From: Falsirhodobacter xinxiangensis
GTDB taxonomy: Bacteria > Pseudomonadota > Alphaproteobacteria > Rhodobacterales > Rhodobacteraceae
DNA: 64,000 bases
Assembly: GCF_004959935.1 (NCBI RefSeq)
Contig: NZ_SMYN01000004.1
Coordinates: 1 to 64,000 of the forward strand
Reading direction: 5' to 3'
Position numbers and translations under genes: made by a program. Shown one piece after another: positions 1 to 6,632 of the stretch. Position 1 is the first letter of the stretch, and the number at the start of each line of letters is the position of its first letter. The notes under the pieces were generated by a model. The model made no database searches. It was not told the origin of the DNA and saw only the letters and a program-made list of their open reading frames with translations.

Positions 1-228
1 CGTCACTGTCCGATTTCAGGGGAGTAGCTCACTCGACCCACGCAGCACAGCAAGCGAATGTCAGATCGCCTCACCGAGCCGACTATCTGCTCTAGCATCC
101 TAAACGCCTGGCACGGTTGCGCGGGCAAGGTTCGCAAACCCATTCCATCGCGTCGGAAACGCACGAAACTCGACAGATTTTCCGCAACGGATTCCTTTGG
201 CCTGATCGCCGCAAGCTGCGGAGTTGCT
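1..228. other. leading non-coding stretch
   Basis: No gene is supported here. The short open frames on both strands lack ribosome binding sites and recognisable products. The stretch leads into the promoter at 229-253. The upstream neighbour lies outside the window. Confidence 0.4.
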
Positions 229-253
229 GGAACCTTCCCGCCGCTGTCCTGTT
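229..253 (+). promoter_or_regulatory. EcfG/RpoE2-like stress promoter for the DUF892 operon
   Basis: The -35-like GGAAC is at 229-233 and the -10-like GTT at 251-253, with 17 bases between. This fits the published general stress sigma consensus of alphaproteobacteria (GGAAC-N16/17-CGTT, or GGAAC-N18/19-TT) except that the base before GTT is T. Transcription would start near 260, just before the strong Shine-Dalgarno at 267-273. The same motif recurs upstream of other stress genes in this window. Confidence 0.6.
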
Positions 254-278
254 GCGTGAGCCTGACAGGAGGGACAAC

Positions 279-416
279 ATGACCAGCGCGCTGTTCGCCC
301 GCAACGTTTGGGTGCGAAACACGTCGGCAATCGGGACGGCGGCGCAACTATGCCCGGTCTCGATCGCCTCGGAGCAGCGTGCGAACATCTGGTCCTCTCC
401 AAGCCACAGGAGATAG
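279..416 (+). CDS. 45-aa ORF translationally coupled to DUF892
   Basis: A 45-codon ORF begins with ATG five bases after AGGAGGG (267-273), one of the strongest ribosome binding sites in the window. It starts about 26 bases after the promoter -10 element, the distance seen for the first genes behind the sibling promoters. Its TAG stop at 414-416 lies two bases before the DUF892 start, so translation could be coupled. The peptide (begins MTSALFARNV, ends WSSPSHRR) has no family I recognise, no signal peptide and no membrane segment. It may be a leader peptide that tunes DUF892 translation or a real microprotein. It could also be fortuitous, because the codon pattern is not strongly protein-like. 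Confidence 0.45.
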   Translation: MTSALFARNVWVRNTSAIGTAAQLCPVSIASEQRANIWSSPSHRR

Positions 417-418
417 CA

Positions 419-916
419 ATGGCCGACAAGACCCTCGAGACGCTTTTCCACGAGACTCTGAAAGACGTCTACTATGCCGAAAAGAAGCTGACGACCAATC
501 TGCGCAAGATGGCCCGCGCCGCGCAATCGCCGGATCTCAAGGCCGCGTTCGAGGCGCATGAGGAGGAGACGCAGGGACAGGTCGAGCGCCTGACGCAGGT
601 GTTCGAAGTGATCGGCAAGCGTCCGCGCGGCAAGACCTGCGATGCCATCGAGGGCATCATCTCCGAAGCGCAGGAGATCATGGAGGAGTTCAAGGACAGC
701 CCCGCCCATGATGCCGGCCTTCTGGCGGCCGCGCAGGCTGTCGAGCATTACGAGATTTCGCGCTACGGCACGCTGAAGGCTTGGGCGACCCAGCTGGGGC
801 TGGACGAGGCGGTGACGCTGCTCGATGCGACGCTTCAGGAAGAAGTTGCCGCGGATGAAAAGCTGTCGTCCCTGGCCGAAAGCGTGGTGAATGCCGCAGC
901 TGAAAAGGCGGCCTGA
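419..916 (+). CDS. DUF892 ferritin-like stress protein (YciE/YciF family)
   Basis: This 165-aa protein belongs to the DUF892 family of four-helix ferritin-like proteins, which are induced by stress and bind metal in characterised members. The exact reaction is unknown. Helix residues with family spacing are visible: TLFHETLKDVYYAEK near residues 7-21, the EAHEEE segment near 44, and VEHYEISRYGTLKAWA near 108-123, carrying the expected Glu and His candidates. The start at 419 has AGGAG at 408-412 and follows the 45-aa ORF by two bases. A longer in-frame start at 308 has no ribosome site. The gene sits behind an EcfG-like promoter and ends before a strong bidirectional terminator, so it is probably a bicistronic stress unit. 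Cytoplasmic; no signal peptide. Confidence 0.9.
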   Translation: MADKTLETLFHETLKDVYYAEKKLTTNLRKMARAAQSPDLKAAFEAHEEETQGQVERLTQVFEVIGKRPRGKTCDAIEGIISEAQEIMEEFKDSPAHDAGLLAAAQAVEHYEISRYGTLKAWATQLGLDEAVTLLDATLQEEVAADEKLSSLAESVVNAAAEKAA

Positions 917-933
917 TCCTATTGAATTGGAGT

Positions 934-953
934 GCCCAAATAATTGGGCATTT
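934..953 (+). terminator. weak hairpin after DUF892
   Basis: GCCCAA (934-939) and TTGGGC (944-949) form a 6-bp stem with a 4-base loop, followed by ATTTC. It lies 17 bases after the DUF892 stop. It may work with the stronger hairpin 20 bases downstream. Confidence 0.4.
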
Positions 954-972
954 CTGGTCACAATAATTAAAT

Positions 973-1010
973 AAAGAAGGCCCCCGATTTTGCCGGGGGC
1001 CTTCTTTCGT
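973..1010. terminator. bidirectional intrinsic terminator
   Basis: AAAGAAGGCCCCCG (973-986) pairs with CGGGGGCCTTCTTT (994-1007), a 14-bp perfect stem with a 7-base loop. The T-rich right arm serves the plus-strand DUF892 transcript and the A-rich left arm serves the minus-strand VPLPA-CTERM gene that ends at 1012. Confidence 0.85.
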
Positions 1011-1011
1011 T

Positions 1012-1512
1012 TCAGGCTGCGGCGCGTTTGCGGCGACGCAGAAGGGCCAATGCGCCGACCCCCATCGGCAGAAGCAGACCGGCTGCGGGCAGCGGAACCG
1101 GTGCCGGGGGCGTTTCGGGGGCAAGGGCGTAATCCTTCACCTCGACCTTGGTGTGACCTTTGAAGCCAACGAAAGTCAGCCAGCCCTTGAAGGTCTGATC
1201 GAAGGTGATCTTGATCTTGTCGGATTTGTCGAGAAACCAGACCGACCACGACCCCTCATAGCTGCCGAGGTTGAAGATATTGGTCGGTTTGTCGTCGCTC
1301 AGAAAGACCGAACCCGCGCCATAAGACAAAAGCCCGCCTTTGGTCGAGAACTTGAACGTCACCGATTCAACGCCTTCGTAATACGATTGGACGACATGGC
1401 CGGTGCTGATCTTGAAGTCTTGGAAAGCGTCGACATGCTTGACGGTCGTGGCATTGGCACCGGAAGCAATGGCGAAAACGAGCGCGGCAGAAGCCGCGAG
1501 AGCCTTGAACAT
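1012..1512 (-). CDS. VPLPA-CTERM sorting-domain exported protein
   Basis: This 166-aa exported protein has an N-terminal signal peptide (cleavage probably after ASGANA, about residue 21), a beta-rich middle, and a C-terminal sorting signal: VPLPAAGLLL near residue 139, then a hydrophobic helix, then a terminal RRRKRAAA cluster. VPLPA-CTERM tails are the Rhodobacteraceae variant of PEP-CTERM signals and are thought to be processed by an exosortase, with the cargo going to the surface or matrix. The middle of the protein has no domain I can name. It stands alone, ends in a strong terminator, and has an upstream region with a perfect CtrA-type site. No exosortase gene is in the window. Confidence 0.88.
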   Translation of the reverse strand: MFKALAASAALVFAIASGANATTVKHVDAFQDFKISTGHVVQSYYEGVESVTFKFSTKGGLLSYGAGSVFLSDDKPTNIFNLGSYEGSWSVWFLDKSDKIKITFDQTFKGWLTFVGFKGHTKVEVKDYALAPETPPAPVPLPAAGLLLPMGVGALALLRRRKRAAA

Positions 1513-1535
1513 GATAAAATCCTACTCGTAAAAAC

Positions 1536-1554
1536 GCTCCGATAGAATTGGAGC
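1536..1554 (-). repeat. inverted repeat in the VPLPA-CTERM leader
   Basis: GCTCC (1536-1540) and GGAGC (1550-1554) form a short dyad 24-42 bases upstream of the VPLPA-CTERM start. Two direct GGGTAAAA repeats (1560-1567 and 1576-1583, 16-base period) follow, flanked by ACTTG (1556-1560) and CAAGT (1584-1588). These could be operator elements. The binding protein is unknown. Confidence 0.35.
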
Positions 1555-1592
1555 AACTTGGGTAAAATAGGTCACGGGTAAAACAAGTGGCG

Positions 1593-1608
1593 TTAACTGC
1601 CGATTAAC
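1593..1608. promoter_or_regulatory. candidate CtrA binding site
   Basis: TTAACTGCCGATTAAC reads TTAA-N7-TTAAC, an exact match to the full CtrA box of alphaproteobacteria. It lies 81-96 bases upstream of the VPLPA-CTERM start and about 115 bases before the PRC-barrel promoter. TTAA is rare in this GC-rich sequence, which makes a chance double half-site less likely. Confidence 0.5.
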
Positions 1609-1720
1609 TACCCCACCCATAGGGCGTTCACTTTTCCGCGTCTACACCTTTGATGGTAAACGCGTAAGATTCATCCGTGGGTTGCCGCGATCAATCGCAG
1701 GATGTCGAAATGCGGTCCAA

Positions 1721-1745
1721 GGAACATTTGCAAACCCTGCCTGTT
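1721..1745 (+). promoter_or_regulatory. EcfG/RpoE2-like stress promoter for the PRC-barrel/PfpI unit
   Basis: GGAAC at 1721-1725 and GTT at 1743-1745 are separated by 17 bases, as at 229-253. The predicted transcript start is near 1752, ahead of AAGGAG at 1762-1767 and the ATG at 1774. The short leader is typical of the other sites in this set. Confidence 0.6.
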
Positions 1746-1773
1746 GTGCCCAGCCCAATCCAAGGAGATTCGA

Positions 1774-2205
1774 ATGAAGATCGCAACCCCCGCCGCGTTG
1801 GCCTTTTCGCTGCTGGCCGTGCCGGCCTTCGCGCAGCAACCGACCTTGGATCTGTCCGCGGCGGCAGACCTCGTGCGTGCGGACGATCTGGAAGACGGGA
1901 ATGTCTATAGCGTCGCCACCGGGATCGAGCAGGCGACCTTCGACGGTGCCACCTATACGGCGATCGACGCCGAATGGGACGATGTCGGCGATATCGAGGA
2001 TCTGGTGCTGGACCGTTCCGGCCAACTCGTCGCCGTGGTGGCCGAGATCGGCGGCTTCCTCGGCCTTGGCGACCGCCATGTGCTGCTGCCGGTGACCGAT
2101 GTGTCGCTCGTTCCCGGCGAGGGCGGCGATTTCGCCTATGTCACCCGCCTCTCGCAAGAGGAGCTGAAGCAGCTTCCCGAGGTCGAGGAAGGCTTCTGGG
2201 ATTGA
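1774..2205 (+). CDS. exported PRC-barrel domain protein
   Basis: This 143-aa protein has a signal peptide (about residues 1-21, cleaved after AFA before QQPTLDL) followed by one PRC-barrel-like domain, the fold of the photosynthetic reaction centre H subunit and RimM. Exported PRC-barrel proteins are common among alphaproteobacterial stress genes, but their function is not established. The start at 1774 has AAGGAG seven bases upstream. An in-frame start at 1702 would lie in front of the promoter. The TGA stop (2203-2205) is 14 bases before the PfpI start, so the two are probably one transcript from the stress promoter at 1721-1745. The protein is strongly acidic. Confidence 0.82.
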   Translation: MKIATPAALAFSLLAVPAFAQQPTLDLSAAADLVRADDLEDGNVYSVATGIEQATFDGATYTAIDAEWDDVGDIEDLVLDRSGQLVAVVAEIGGFLGLGDRHVLLPVTDVSLVPGEGGDFAYVTRLSQEELKQLPEVEEGFWD

Positions 2206-2219
2206 TGAAAGGACAGGAC

Positions 2220-2789
2220 ATGCAACTGAACGGAAAAACCATCGCTTTCCTCATCTCGCCCAAGGGCACCGAGGAGGTGGAATTCACCAAACCGCGCGAG
2301 GCGCTGGAGGCGGCGGGTGCAAAAGTCACCGTCGTCAGCTCCAGCACCGATGACGCCAAGGCGGTGAATGGCGATCTGGAGCCGGGTGGCAGCCACGCCG
2401 TCGACATCACCTTCACCGAGGCGAATGCCGACGATTTCGATGGCGTCGTGATCCCCGGCGGCACGGTCGGCGCGGATACGCTGCGGGCGGAAAAGGAGGC
2501 CATCGACTTCATCCGCCGCTTCATCGAACAGGGCAAGCCGGTGGGCGCGATCTGCCACGGCCCCTGGCTGCTGGTCGAGGCGGATGTGGTGCGCGGGCGG
2601 ACGGTGACCTCCTATCCCTCGCTTCAGACCGACATCCGCAATGCGGGCGGCACCTGGGTGGATCAGGAAGTCGTGGTCGATCAGGGGCTGGTCACCAGCC
2701 GCAAGCCGGACGATCTGCCCGCCTTCTGCGCCAAGCTGGTGGAAGAATTCGCCGAAGGCCGTCACGAGGGCCAGACCCGCAGCGCCTGA
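2220..2789 (+). CDS. DJ-1/PfpI family protein (type 1 glutamine amidotransferase-like)
   Basis: This 189-aa protein belongs to the DJ-1/PfpI family, close to YhbO/PfpI members linked to general stress and proposed as deglycases or proteases. The activity is debated. The nucleophile elbow AICHGPW places the reactive cysteine at residue 112 next to His113, and the glutamate-bearing strand IPGGTVGAD lies near 78-87. The start at 2220 follows AAGGAC by about six bases. An alternative ATG at 2205 overlaps the previous stop in a TGATG arrangement. It is preceded by the PRC-barrel gene and followed by Mn catalase behind its own stress promoter. Probably cytoplasmic. Confidence 0.88.
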   Translation: MQLNGKTIAFLISPKGTEEVEFTKPREALEAAGAKVTVVSSSTDDAKAVNGDLEPGGSHAVDITFTEANADDFDGVVIPGGTVGADTLRAEKEAIDFIRRFIEQGKPVGAICHGPWLLVEADVVRGRTVTSYPSLQTDIRNAGGTWVDQEVVVDQGLVTSRKPDDLPAFCAKLVEEFAEGRHEGQTRSA

Positions 2790-2795
2790 GGCTTC

Positions 2796-2820
2796 GGAAC
2801 ATCGGGCGGAAGTCGCGGTT
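2796..2820 (+). promoter_or_regulatory. EcfG/RpoE2-like stress promoter for Mn catalase
   Basis: GGAAC at 2796-2800 and GTT at 2818-2820 are separated by 17 bases. The predicted start is near 2828, GGAG is at 2844-2847 and the ATG at 2855. The site lies in the 65-base gap between PfpI and catalase, so catalase can be made separately from the genes before it. Confidence 0.6.
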
Positions 2821-2854
2821 CACCAGCCCGTGACCCTTGAACCCGGAGTGCCTG

Positions 2855-3781
2855 ATGTTCCTTCGCGTCGACAAGTTGCAGATCGATATCCCGCCGCCGC
2901 GTCGGCAGGACCCCAACGCCGCCGCCGCCCTGCAAGAACTGCTGGGCGGCAAGTATGGCGAGATGTCCACTCTGGGCAACTACATGTTCCAGAGCTTCAA
3001 CTTCCGCAGCAAAAGCAAGCTTCGCCCGTTCTACAGCCTCGTCGCGGCCATCACCGCCGAGGAGTTGGGGCATGTGGAACTCGTCAGCAACGGCGTTGCG
3101 ATGCTGGCCAACGGACCGGATTCCGACAAGGATGATACCGAAATGGGCGGCGACATCTCGGGCGCGCCCTACGAGGCGATGAAGGATGCGCGGCTGGCGG
3201 GTGCCTTCTATTCCAACGGCGGCGGCGCCATGCCGATCAACAGCAACGCGCAGTCCTGGAATGCAGATATGGTCACGACCACGGGCAATCTGATCGTGGA
3301 TTTGCTGCACAATTTCCACTTGGAATGCGGCGCGCGTCTGCACAAGCTGCGCGTCTATGAAAGCCTGACCGATCCCACCGGGCGCGAGGTCTGCGGCTAT
3401 CTTCTGGTCCGCGGCTCGGTCCATGCCCATGCCTATGCGCTGGCGCTGAAGAAGATCACCGGGGTCGATCTGGACAAGTTCCTGCCCACGCCCAATATCC
3501 CGCTGGGCAATATCCCCGAATGCCAGAAATATCTTCAGGAAGGCTCGCACCGTCGCCTCTATACCTTCAGCGGCGAGGATTATCAGGACATGAAGGGCAT
3601 CTGGGGCAATGGCGAAGTCGCGCTGCCCGACGATCCGCCGGGGGAACTGGAAGTGGTGGAAGGGATGCCCGATGGCGGCAAGATCCACGATCTGACCGGC
3701 GTGCCATCTGCCTTCACCCCCGATTACGCCCCCGAGGAGATGTTCGAGATCGCGGCCAAGCTGTATCAGAAATCGCGCTGA
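2855..3781 (+). CDS. manganese catalase
   Basis: This 308-aa non-haem catalase breaks down hydrogen peroxide with a dimanganese centre in a four-helix bundle. The ligand pattern of the family is intact: Glu36 (YGEMST), Glu70 and His73 (TAEELGHVE), Glu157 (HLECGAR) and His190 (GSVHAHAY). The 70/73 and 157/190 spacings match the Lactobacillus plantarum enzyme (66/69 and 148/181). The start at 2855 has GGAG seven bases upstream; a start at 2837 is less likely. The gene lies directly behind an EcfG-like promoter and abuts a convergent acetyltransferase gene with no gap. Cytoplasmic. Mn catalases are regular members of alphaproteobacterial general stress regulons. Confidence 0.95.
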   Translation: MFLRVDKLQIDIPPPRRQDPNAAAALQELLGGKYGEMSTLGNYMFQSFNFRSKSKLRPFYSLVAAITAEELGHVELVSNGVAMLANGPDSDKDDTEMGGDISGAPYEAMKDARLAGAFYSNGGGAMPINSNAQSWNADMVTTTGNLIVDLLHNFHLECGARLHKLRVYESLTDPTGREVCGYLLVRGSVHAHAYALALKKITGVDLDKFLPTPNIPLGNIPECQKYLQEGSHRRLYTFSGEDYQDMKGIWGNGEVALPDDPPGELEVVEGMPDGGKIHDLTGVPSAFTPDYAPEEMFEIAAKLYQKSR

Positions 3782-4243
3782 TCAGAGCGTCAGCGTCATG
3801 AAAGTGCTGTTCGGATCGGGGCGGTAGCTTCCGAAAGGGCCGCATTCGAAAAAGCCGCGGCGGGTGTAAAGCGCGCGTGCCGCGGCGAAGCTTGCCTGCG
3901 ATCCCGTCTCCAGACTCAGGCGGGTGACGCCTGCCTGCCGCGCTTCGGCAATCAGATGGTCCAGCAGCCGCGGGGCAAGCCCGAGCCCGCGACGTTCCGA
4001 AAGCACGTGCATCGACTTGATTTCGGCATGGTCGCCTTCGACCTTGATCGCACCCATCGCGACGGCCTCTGCCCCGTCGCGCATGACGAAGAACGAAATG
4101 CCAGGCGCGGCAAGCGCCCCGGCATCCATCATGTGGATCGATTCAGGTGGGGTATCGGCATGCATCGCCTCGGTATGGCGCTGCATCAGCAGCGCGAGAT
4201 CGGGGGCGAGCGGGCTTTCACGCAGGATGGCAAAGGTTGTCAT
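3782..4243 (-). CDS. GNAT family N-acetyltransferase
   Basis: This 153-aa protein carries one GNAT domain. The acetyl-CoA binding loop SERRGLGLAPRLLDHL (near residues 82-97) matches the R/Q-x-x-G-x-G/A motif, and the beta-4 segment AEIKSMHVL precedes it. The C-terminal ARALYTRRGFFECGPFGSY is typical of the PaiA/YjaB-type subgroup. The substrate cannot be told from sequence. The start at 4243 is chosen because the acetyltransferase homology begins there; longer frames have no ribosome site. It converges on Mn catalase with zero spacing. Confidence 0.85.
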   Translation of the reverse strand: MTTFAILRESPLAPDLALLMQRHTEAMHADTPPESIHMMDAGALAAPGISFFVMRDGAEAVAMGAIKVEGDHAEIKSMHVLSERRGLGLAPRLLDHLIAEARQAGVTRLSLETGSQASFAAARALYTRRGFFECGPFGSYRPDPNSTFMTLTL

Positions 4244-4281
4244 GGGCGGCACTCTTGCGTGAAGCGCCGCCCTTCGCAAGA

Positions 4282-4443
4282 TCAGTAATTGCCGGGCGGA
4301 TCGCTGGCGGGAAAGCTTTCGTCGCTTTCCTCGTCTGTCTTCGTCCACTCTTTCGGCGGGTTCTCCATCTCCTTCGGTCCGGCGGGACGGATGTCGCGCT
4401 CGGCTTCGGGTTTGGTCGTCTCGGGCTTGTCTGGTTTGGTCAT
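4282..4443 (-). CDS. 53-aa acidic microprotein with ESFPASDPP motif
   Basis: This 53-aa, highly charged and probably disordered protein ends with DEESDESFPASDPPGNY. I recognise the (D)ESFPASDPP tail as a recurrent motif of small uncharacterised proteins in proteobacteria, but I know of no assigned function. The start at 4443 has GGAGGA seven bases upstream. An in-frame ATG at 4464 is less well placed. A stress-type promoter (GGAAC-N17-CGTT) lies 25 bases before the start, giving a short leader. The gene lies between the acetyltransferase (38 bases downstream) and the divergent glutathionylspermidine synthase-like gene. Confidence 0.75.
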   Translation of the reverse strand: MTKPDKPETTKPEAERDIRPAGPKEMENPPKEWTKTDEESDESFPASDPPGNY

Positions 4444-4467
4444 GACAGGGTCCTCCATCCCCATTGA

Positions 4468-4493
4468 AACGATGCGGCGAAGGGCGCGGTTCC
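4468..4493 (-). promoter_or_regulatory. EcfG/RpoE2-like stress promoter for the microprotein
   Basis: On the minus strand GGAAC (4493-4489) is followed after 17 bases by CGTT (4471-4468), an exact match to GGAAC-N17-CGTT. The start codon at 4443 is 25 bases further, with GGAGGA between. Confidence 0.6.
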
Positions 4494-4545
4494 ATCGCCG
4501 CCGCGCATCTGACATAGGAGATGCGGACAGCGGGCGAGGAGCGCG

Positions 4546-5763
4546 ATGAGGAAGATTTCGATACCCGAGCGGGCAAATTGGCGCGACACCGCAGCCGAGG
4601 CGGGGTTCACCTTTGCCGACATGCATGGCGAGCCGTATTGGGACGAATCCAGCGTCTATGAATTCACGCTGGCCGAGGTGGAGGAGGGTATCGAAGCCCC
4701 CGCTGCCGAGCTTCACGCGATGTGCCGCGAGGCCGTCTCTCGCATCGTCACCTCCGAAGACCTGATGGGCCGCATGTCCATCCCGCGAGAGCATTGGGAT
4801 CTGGTCGCGAACAGCTGGACCGCCGGCGAGCCGGAGCTTTACGGTCGCTTCGATCTGGTCTTCGACGGCAACGGTCCGGCCAAGATGCTGGAATACAATG
4901 CCGACACCCCGACCTCGCTTTACGAGGCGGCGTCGTTCCAATGGCAATGGCTGGAGGACCAGATCGCCGCCGGTGCGCTGCGGGAGGGGGACGATCAGTT
5001 CAACGGCATCCACGAGGCGCTGGTCGAACGCTTCGGCCAGATCTTCGCACCGAACACCGACGTCCATTTCGCCGCCGTCGAGGGCAACCCCGAGGATTAC
5101 GCCACCGTCGAGGCGATGGCATGGGCCGCGCGCGAGGCGGGGCTGGGTGCGCATTACACCGACCTTGGCCAGATCGCGCTGTCCACCGACGGGCAGTTTC
5201 TGGACAATGAATCCCGCGTGATGGGCGCGCTGTTCAAGCTTTACCCGTGGGAAGACCTGCTGCGCGACGATTTCGCGGTGCATGTGGCGACGTCCGGCTG
5301 CCGTTTCATCGAACCGGCATGGAAGGCGCTTCTGTCGAACAAGGCGATCCTGCCGATGCTGTGGCAGATGTTCGAGGGTCACCCGAACCTGCTGCCAGCG
5401 TTCTTCGAGGCGGATGTCGCGGGCGCCCTGCGCGGCGACGGTGCATCCCCCGGCGATCTGTTCGACCGCAGCCGCGACGTGCTGGCGAAGGGGCATGTGT
5501 CCAAGCCCGTCTTCTCGCGCGAGGGGGCGTCGATCACGATCGTCGAGGCAGGGCAGAAGCCCGAAGCCTCGGGCGATCGCAGCTATGACGAACACGCCCG
5601 GATCGTGCAGGCCTATCACCCGCTGCCGGTCTTCGACGGATTCCGCCCGATCATCGGCGCGTGGATCGTCGGAGAGGCTTGCGTCGGCATGGGATTGCGC
5701 GAAGATCGGGCGCGGATCACGCAGGACCTTTCACGGTTCAAACCCCATTACATCCGCGACTGA
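4546..5763 (+). CDS. glutathionylspermidine synthase-like ATP-grasp protein (YgiC/YjfC type)
   Basis: This 405-aa protein matches the synthetase half of glutathionylspermidine synthase, an ATP-grasp ligase that joins glutathione glycine to an amine. LEYNADTPTSLYE (115-127) and the late PVFSREGASI segment are family landmarks. It is about the size of E. coli YgiC/YjfC (near 390 aa) and lacks the N-terminal CHAP amidase of bifunctional Gss. Whether YgiC-type enzymes use spermidine is unproven, but spermidine synthesis genes lie 0.9 kb downstream. The gene is followed after 10 bases by a YgiB-like lipoprotein, the same pairing as E. coli ygiB-ygiC. The start at 4546 has GAGGAG immediately upstream. 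Confidence 0.88.
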   Translation: MRKISIPERANWRDTAAEAGFTFADMHGEPYWDESSVYEFTLAEVEEGIEAPAAELHAMCREAVSRIVTSEDLMGRMSIPREHWDLVANSWTAGEPELYGRFDLVFDGNGPAKMLEYNADTPTSLYEAASFQWQWLEDQIAAGALREGDDQFNGIHEALVERFGQIFAPNTDVHFAAVEGNPEDYATVEAMAWAAREAGLGAHYTDLGQIALSTDGQFLDNESRVMGALFKLYPWEDLLRDDFAVHVATSGCRFIEPAWKALLSNKAILPMLWQMFEGHPNLLPAFFEADVAGALRGDGASPGDLFDRSRDVLAKGHVSKPVFSREGASITIVEAGQKPEASGDRSYDEHARIVQAYHPLPVFDGFRPIIGAWIVGEACVGMGLREDRARITQDLSRFKPHYIRD

Positions 5764-5773
5764 GAGGGCCGAG

Positions 5774-6352
5774 ATGCGCAAACGTTCCAGATCCGTGGCC
5801 CTTGCCCTTGTCGGCGCGGCGGCCTTCACCCTGTCCGCCTGCCGCGAGGAGGAATCGGACGTCACCTCCTTTCCCGACCTTGCCAGCTGCAAGGCGCAGG
5901 CCGATGCGGGCAGCCTTGCCTTCACCGCCGAAGATTGCGCCGAAGCCTTCGCACAGGCCGAGGCCGATCACCTTGCGACCGCCCCGCGCTATGACAGTCA
6001 GCAGGTGTGCGAGGAACAGCACGGTGTCGGCAACTGCGGCACCGATGCGGTGCAGCAGCCGGGCGGGGGCTTTTCCTTCCTGCCGCTGATCGCGGGTTAC
6101 ATGATCGGCTCGATGATGTCGGGCGGGCGCGGCTTCGCCAGCCAGCCGCTGGTCAACACCGCGAATGGCCGGTTCGCGACGCCGGGCGGTACTTCGATCA
6201 CCACCAACAACGGCGCGGGGAAACTGAACGCAGCGGCGTTCAACAAGGCCGCGACGACCGTGGGCAAGCCGCCGATGTCGCGCGCCGATGTGTCCTCGCG
6301 CGGGGGCTTCGGGGCGACCAGCGCGGCGCGGACGGGAACCTCGGGCGGTTGA
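5774..6352 (+). CDS. DUF1190 (YgiB-like) lipoprotein
   Basis: This 192-aa protein has a lipoprotein signal (AAFTLSAC, lipid cysteine near residue 24), a cysteine-bearing N-terminal half (ASCKAQ, EDCAEAF, QVCEEQHGVGNC) and a glycine/serine-rich tail. This is the layout of DUF1190/YgiB, whose function is unknown. The segment around residues 95-115 (SFLPLIAGYMIGSMMSGG) is the conserved hydrophobic stretch of the family. It begins ten bases after the ygiC-like gene with GAGAGG upstream, so they are almost certainly one operon. A GC-rich hairpin follows the stop. The envelope location of this protein and the presumably cytosolic ligase make the partnership unexplained. Confidence 0.82.
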   Translation: MRKRSRSVALALVGAAAFTLSACREEESDVTSFPDLASCKAQADAGSLAFTAEDCAEAFAQAEADHLATAPRYDSQQVCEEQHGVGNCGTDAVQQPGGGFSFLPLIAGYMIGSMMSGGRGFASQPLVNTANGRFATPGGTSITTNNGAGKLNAAAFNKAATTVGKPPMSRADVSSRGGFGATSAARTGTSGG

Positions 6353-6358
6353 ACGGAA

Positions 6359-6384
6359 ACGGCCGACGCTTTCGCGCCGGCCGT
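6359..6384 (+). terminator. GC-rich hairpin after the ygiC-ygiB operon
   Basis: ACGGCCG (6359-6365) pairs with CGGCCGT (6378-6384). There is no clear T tract. The rest of the 280-base gap to 6633 holds no gene that I can support. Confidence 0.4.
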
Positions 6385-6600
6385 CCCGTCTGCGGATGTG
6401 ACAAGGTCGGCAGCCCGAGCCTTTCCGCACAAGAATCACGCTGCAAATATTGGGTGAGAAACCGTAGGCAACAGGACTTGGCCTTGAAAAGCCGCACGGT
6501 GAAAAACGCATGAGGTATGCCCAGACCATGCGCAGACCTGACGTGCCGGTTCAAGTGAAATTTGAGCGACAATCCGCCGATGGTGGCGCGCGGGCAACAA

Positions 6601-6625
6601 GCGCCCCGGATTTAAGCCGGGGCGC
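6601..6625 (-). terminator. hairpin after carboxynorspermidine synthase gene
   Basis: GCGCCCCGG (6601-6609) pairs with CCGGGGCGC (6617-6625) around a 7-base loop, 8 bases beyond the minus-strand stop at 6633. On that strand TTGTTG follows, a weak T tract. Confidence 0.55.
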
Positions 6626-6632
6626 CCGAATA

